From contig NZ_JARXVH010000010.1 of assembly GCF_029892565.1 (NCBI RefSeq), positions 310,001 through 374,000 on the forward strand: 64,000 nt of DNA, read 5' to 3'. Source of the stretch: Streptomyces pseudovenezuelae (GTDB taxonomy: Bacteria; Actinomycetota; Actinomycetes; Streptomycetales; Streptomycetaceae). The notes under the pieces are model-generated. The model was not told where the DNA came from and searched no databases. It saw nothing but the letters and a program-made list of their open reading frames with translations. A program made the translations under genes and the position numbers. This document shows positions 62,311 to 64,000 of this stretch, one piece after another (the stretch's first letter is position 1; every line of letters begins with the position of its first letter).

Positions 62311-62862
62311 TCAGTCGGCGGAGTGGGCGGGCACGGGGACCTGAACAGTCCCTCCGGACCCGCCGTCGTCCTCTTGGCTCCCCGATTCCGCGTCTTCGTC
62401 GTCCGCGTCGGGGCCTGGCGTCTCTTCCCGCAGTTCCACGATCGCGGCCTCGAAGTCCTCGAGCGAGTTGAACGCCCGGTAGACGGAGGCGAATCGCAGA
62501 TAGGCGACGAGGTCGAGCTCCTGCAACGGGCCGAGTATGGCCAACCCGACGTCATGGGTGGTCAGTTCGGCACTTCCGGTGGCCCGCACCGCTTCCTCGA
62601 CCCGCTGGCCGAGCTGGGCGAGTGCGTCCTCGGTGACAGGTCGTCCCTGGCATGCCTTGCGCACACCGTTGATGACCTTGGTACGGCTGAAAGGTTCGGT
62701 GACTCCGGACCGCTTCACCACCATGAGCGAACACGTCTCCACGGTCGTGAAACGACGGGAGCAGTCCGGACACTGGCGGCGCCGGCGGATCGACGTGCCG
62801 TCGTCGGTCGTACGGCTGTCGACGACACGGCTGTCGGGGTGCCTGCAGAAGGGGCAGTGCAT
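62311..62862 (-). CDS. nrdR: Transcriptional repressor NrdR
   Basis: 183 residues. The zinc ribbon has Cys3, Cys6, Cys31 and Cys34 (MHCPFCRHPDSRVVDSR...RQCPDCSRRF), followed by the ATP-cone domain (VVKRSGVTEPFSRTKVINGVRKAC). ATP-cone binding of ATP or dATP controls DNA binding to NrdR boxes. The C-terminal 30 residues are acidic/Gly-rich, longer than in many bacteria. GGGAG lies 4 nt before ATG 62862. It heads the nrdR-nrdJ unit and is probably autoregulated by the boxes upstream. Confidence 0.96.
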   Translation of the reverse strand: MHCPFCRHPDSRVVDSRTTDDGTSIRRRRQCPDCSRRFTTVETCSLMVVKRSGVTEPFSRTKVINGVRKACQGRPVTEDALAQLGQRVEEAVRATGSAELTTHDVGLAILGPLQELDLVAYLRFASVYRAFNSLEDFEAAIVELREETPGPDADDEDAESGSQEDDGGSGGTVQVPVPAHSAD

Positions 62863-62971
62863 GGTTCTCCCAACCCTCCTCACAGCAGACTCAATGGCCT
62901 CGCCGGGCCCTTTGGACCCTCGAAGCAGCCCCAAGCATAGGCGATCGCCAAGCGTTCGAGGACCCCGGGGA

Positions 62972-63015
62972 CCACAACTTCTGGGCTGCTGTCGCAATCC
63001 AACCACTAGATGTGG
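62972..63015 (-). promoter_or_regulatory. Tandem NrdR boxes upstream of nrdR
   Basis: CCACAACTTCTGG (62972-62984) and CCACTAGATGTGG (63003-63015) each form an imperfect palindrome. Their centres are 31 bp apart, three helical turns, which is a spacing known for paired NrdR boxes. They lie 110-155 bp upstream of the nrdR start. Confidence 0.72.
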
Positions 63016-63352
63016 GGATTGGCTCGCCAAACACGCCGAACGCGCGTGTCGCGGACGTATTGGCATGTGCCGTACGCCTGTACCCGCCACGCCGGAAACG
63101 GGCGGGCACGACCGTACCGCTGCGACACATGCGGAGATACCGTGGGCGCCACACGGAGAGGACGTGCGACTCCCGCACAGATGGGGGCCGGTACCCGGTT
63201 GACGGGATGCCGGGTGGCAGACTGGGCCAACAACCCACGAGGTCACCACCCCGGCGGTGAAGAGCACGAACTCGGGCCCTTGGTCCGCCAGGAAGCGCGT
63301 CAGCCATACACCCAGACACATGATCAAGTCAGGTTATCCACGGTTTTTCACT

Positions 63353-63366
63353 CGAACGTGTGTTTG
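63353..63366 (+). promoter_or_regulatory. LexA (SOS) box upstream of lexA
   Basis: CGAACGTGTGTTTG fits the Gram-positive SOS box CGAACRNRYGTTYG at every defined position. It sits 61 bp before the lexA start, consistent with autoregulation. Confidence 0.85.
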
Positions 63367-63426
63367 GCGCAACCTTTCGAAAGCAACTACCGTTGTCCAG
63401 CAGGGAGACCATCGAGAGGGGCCGAC

Positions 63427-64000
63427 GTGACCACCACCGCAGACAGTGCCACCATCACTGCCCAGGACCGCTCCCAGGGCCGACTCGAGCCGGTGCATGC
63501 GATGAACGAAGCCGTGAATCCCGAGGGACACAAGCGTTCCCTACCAGGGCGACCGCCAGGCATCCGGGCCGACAGTTCAGGGCTCACCGACCGGCAGCGC
63601 CGGGTGATCGAGGTCATCAGGGACTCGGTGCAGCGACGCGGATACCCGCCGTCGATGCGGGAGATCGGACAGGCCGTGGGCCTGTCCAGCACCTCCTCGG
63701 TCGCACATCAGCTGATGGCACTGGAGCGCAAGGGCTTCCTGCGCCGTGACCCGCACCGCCCGCGCGCGTACGAGGTGCGCGGTTCCGACCAGGCCGCCTC
63801 CGCGCAGCCCACCGACACCGCCGGCAAGCCCGCCGCGTCGTACGTCCCCCTTGTGGGCCGTATCGCCGCCGGTGGCCCGATCCTGGCCGAGGAGTCGGTG
63901 GAGGACGTCTTCCCCCTCCCGCGCCAACTGGTCGGTGACGGTGAACTGTTCGTCCTCAAGGTCGTCGGTGACTCGATGATCGAGGCCGCGATCTGCGACG
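63427..64000 (+). CDS. lexA: SOS repressor LexA (3' end cut by window)
   Basis: 191 codons are visible from GTG 63427, with GAGAGGGG 5 nt upstream. The N-terminal 45 residues are an actinobacterial extension. The winged HTH is LTDRQRRVIEVIRDSVQRRGYPPSMREIGQAVGLSSTSSVAHQL. The self-cleavage bond is Ala148-Gly149 in VGRIAAGGP, and the nucleophile is Ser183 in VVGDSMIEAAI. The catalytic Lys lies beyond the window end. It represses DNA-damage genes and is cleaved with RecA help. It is divergent from nrdR. Confidence 0.97.
   Translation, partial: MTTTADSATITAQDRSQGRLEPVHAMNEAVNPEGHKRSLPGRPPGIRADSSGLTDRQRRVIEVIRDSVQRRGYPPSMREIGQAVGLSSTSSVAHQLMALERKGFLRRDPHRPRAYEVRGSDQAASAQPTDTAGKPAASYVPLVGRIAAGGPILAEESVEDVFPLPRQLVGDGELFVLKVVGDSMIEAAICD

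Noticed and set aside
60199..62940. A 913-codon plus-strand open frame opposite nrdJ.
   Set aside because: It is the antisense shadow common in very GC-rich genes. Its composition (Val/Gly/Ala/Arg) has no domain and nrdJ is unmistakable.

Overview
The window is a piece of a Streptomyces chromosome. The evidence is the very high GC content, third-codon GC bias, frequent GTG starts and 4-nt ATGA/GTGA gene overlaps, together with genus-typical genes: hrdB next to whiH, a type II (B12-dependent) nrdJ with nrdR, lexA, and a second topoisomerase gene pair (parC, parE). From memory the gene order matches the S. coelicolor core block running roughly from SCO5842 down to SCO5803. No rRNA, tRNA, CRISPR array, insertion sequence or prophage was seen.

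Layout. 1-3.7 kb: a truncated protein acetyltransferase gene, ptsH (HPr) behind two tandem DasR-type sites, a GntR/FCD regulator, and an M23 peptidase gene behind a c-di-AMP (ydaO-type) riboswitch. 3.8-11.6 kb: a paired M16 peptidase operon, parC, a CobW-type metal GTPase and small conserved proteins. 11.9-17.9 kb: a citrate synthase divergent from an HTH-citrate synthase fusion across a palindrome, then a sucrase/ferredoxin-like gene with an iron box on its start, then a CitA/CitB-type two-component system. 18-26.3 kb: an NMT1-type ABC transporter, an orphan paralogue of the CitB-type regulator, an acetate-type symporter with its DUF485 partner, and a NarL-type two-component operon. 26.8-33.5 kb: parE, a small zinc-ribbon protein, a secreted trypsin-like protease, hrdB and whiH. 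33.7-41.8 kb: an odd ABC ATPase-permease fusion, a Nudix/NrtR-like regulator, a debranching-enzyme-like protein, a DUF4192 protein and a cold-shock-domain protein.

41.98-42.86 kb holds the most unexpected item. It is a decayed remnant of a dpgA-dpgB gene pair (3,5-dihydroxyphenylacetyl-CoA synthase and its enoyl-CoA-hydratase-like partner, known from glycopeptide antibiotic clusters). At least five indels can be placed by reading frame and the catalytic N-terminal half of dpgA is gone.

42.9-64 kb: a FtsX-type ABC exporter with a divergent NarL-type two-component system; a RecQ helicase with a C-terminal phosphoribosyltransferase-like segment; rnhB; a TetR/MFS pair with two near-identical 20-bp operators; an ADP-ribosylglycohydrolase/histidine phosphatase pair; a TerD protein; then nrdJ, nrdR (behind tandem NrdR boxes) and lexA (with an SOS box), cut by the window end.

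Functional themes are central carbon metabolism (acetyl-CoA, citrate, acetate), DNA topology, dNTP supply and repair, cell-wall remodelling, and the principal sigma factor with a sporulation regulator. Identifications rest on motifs read by eye and on remembered family knowledge; no database search was run.
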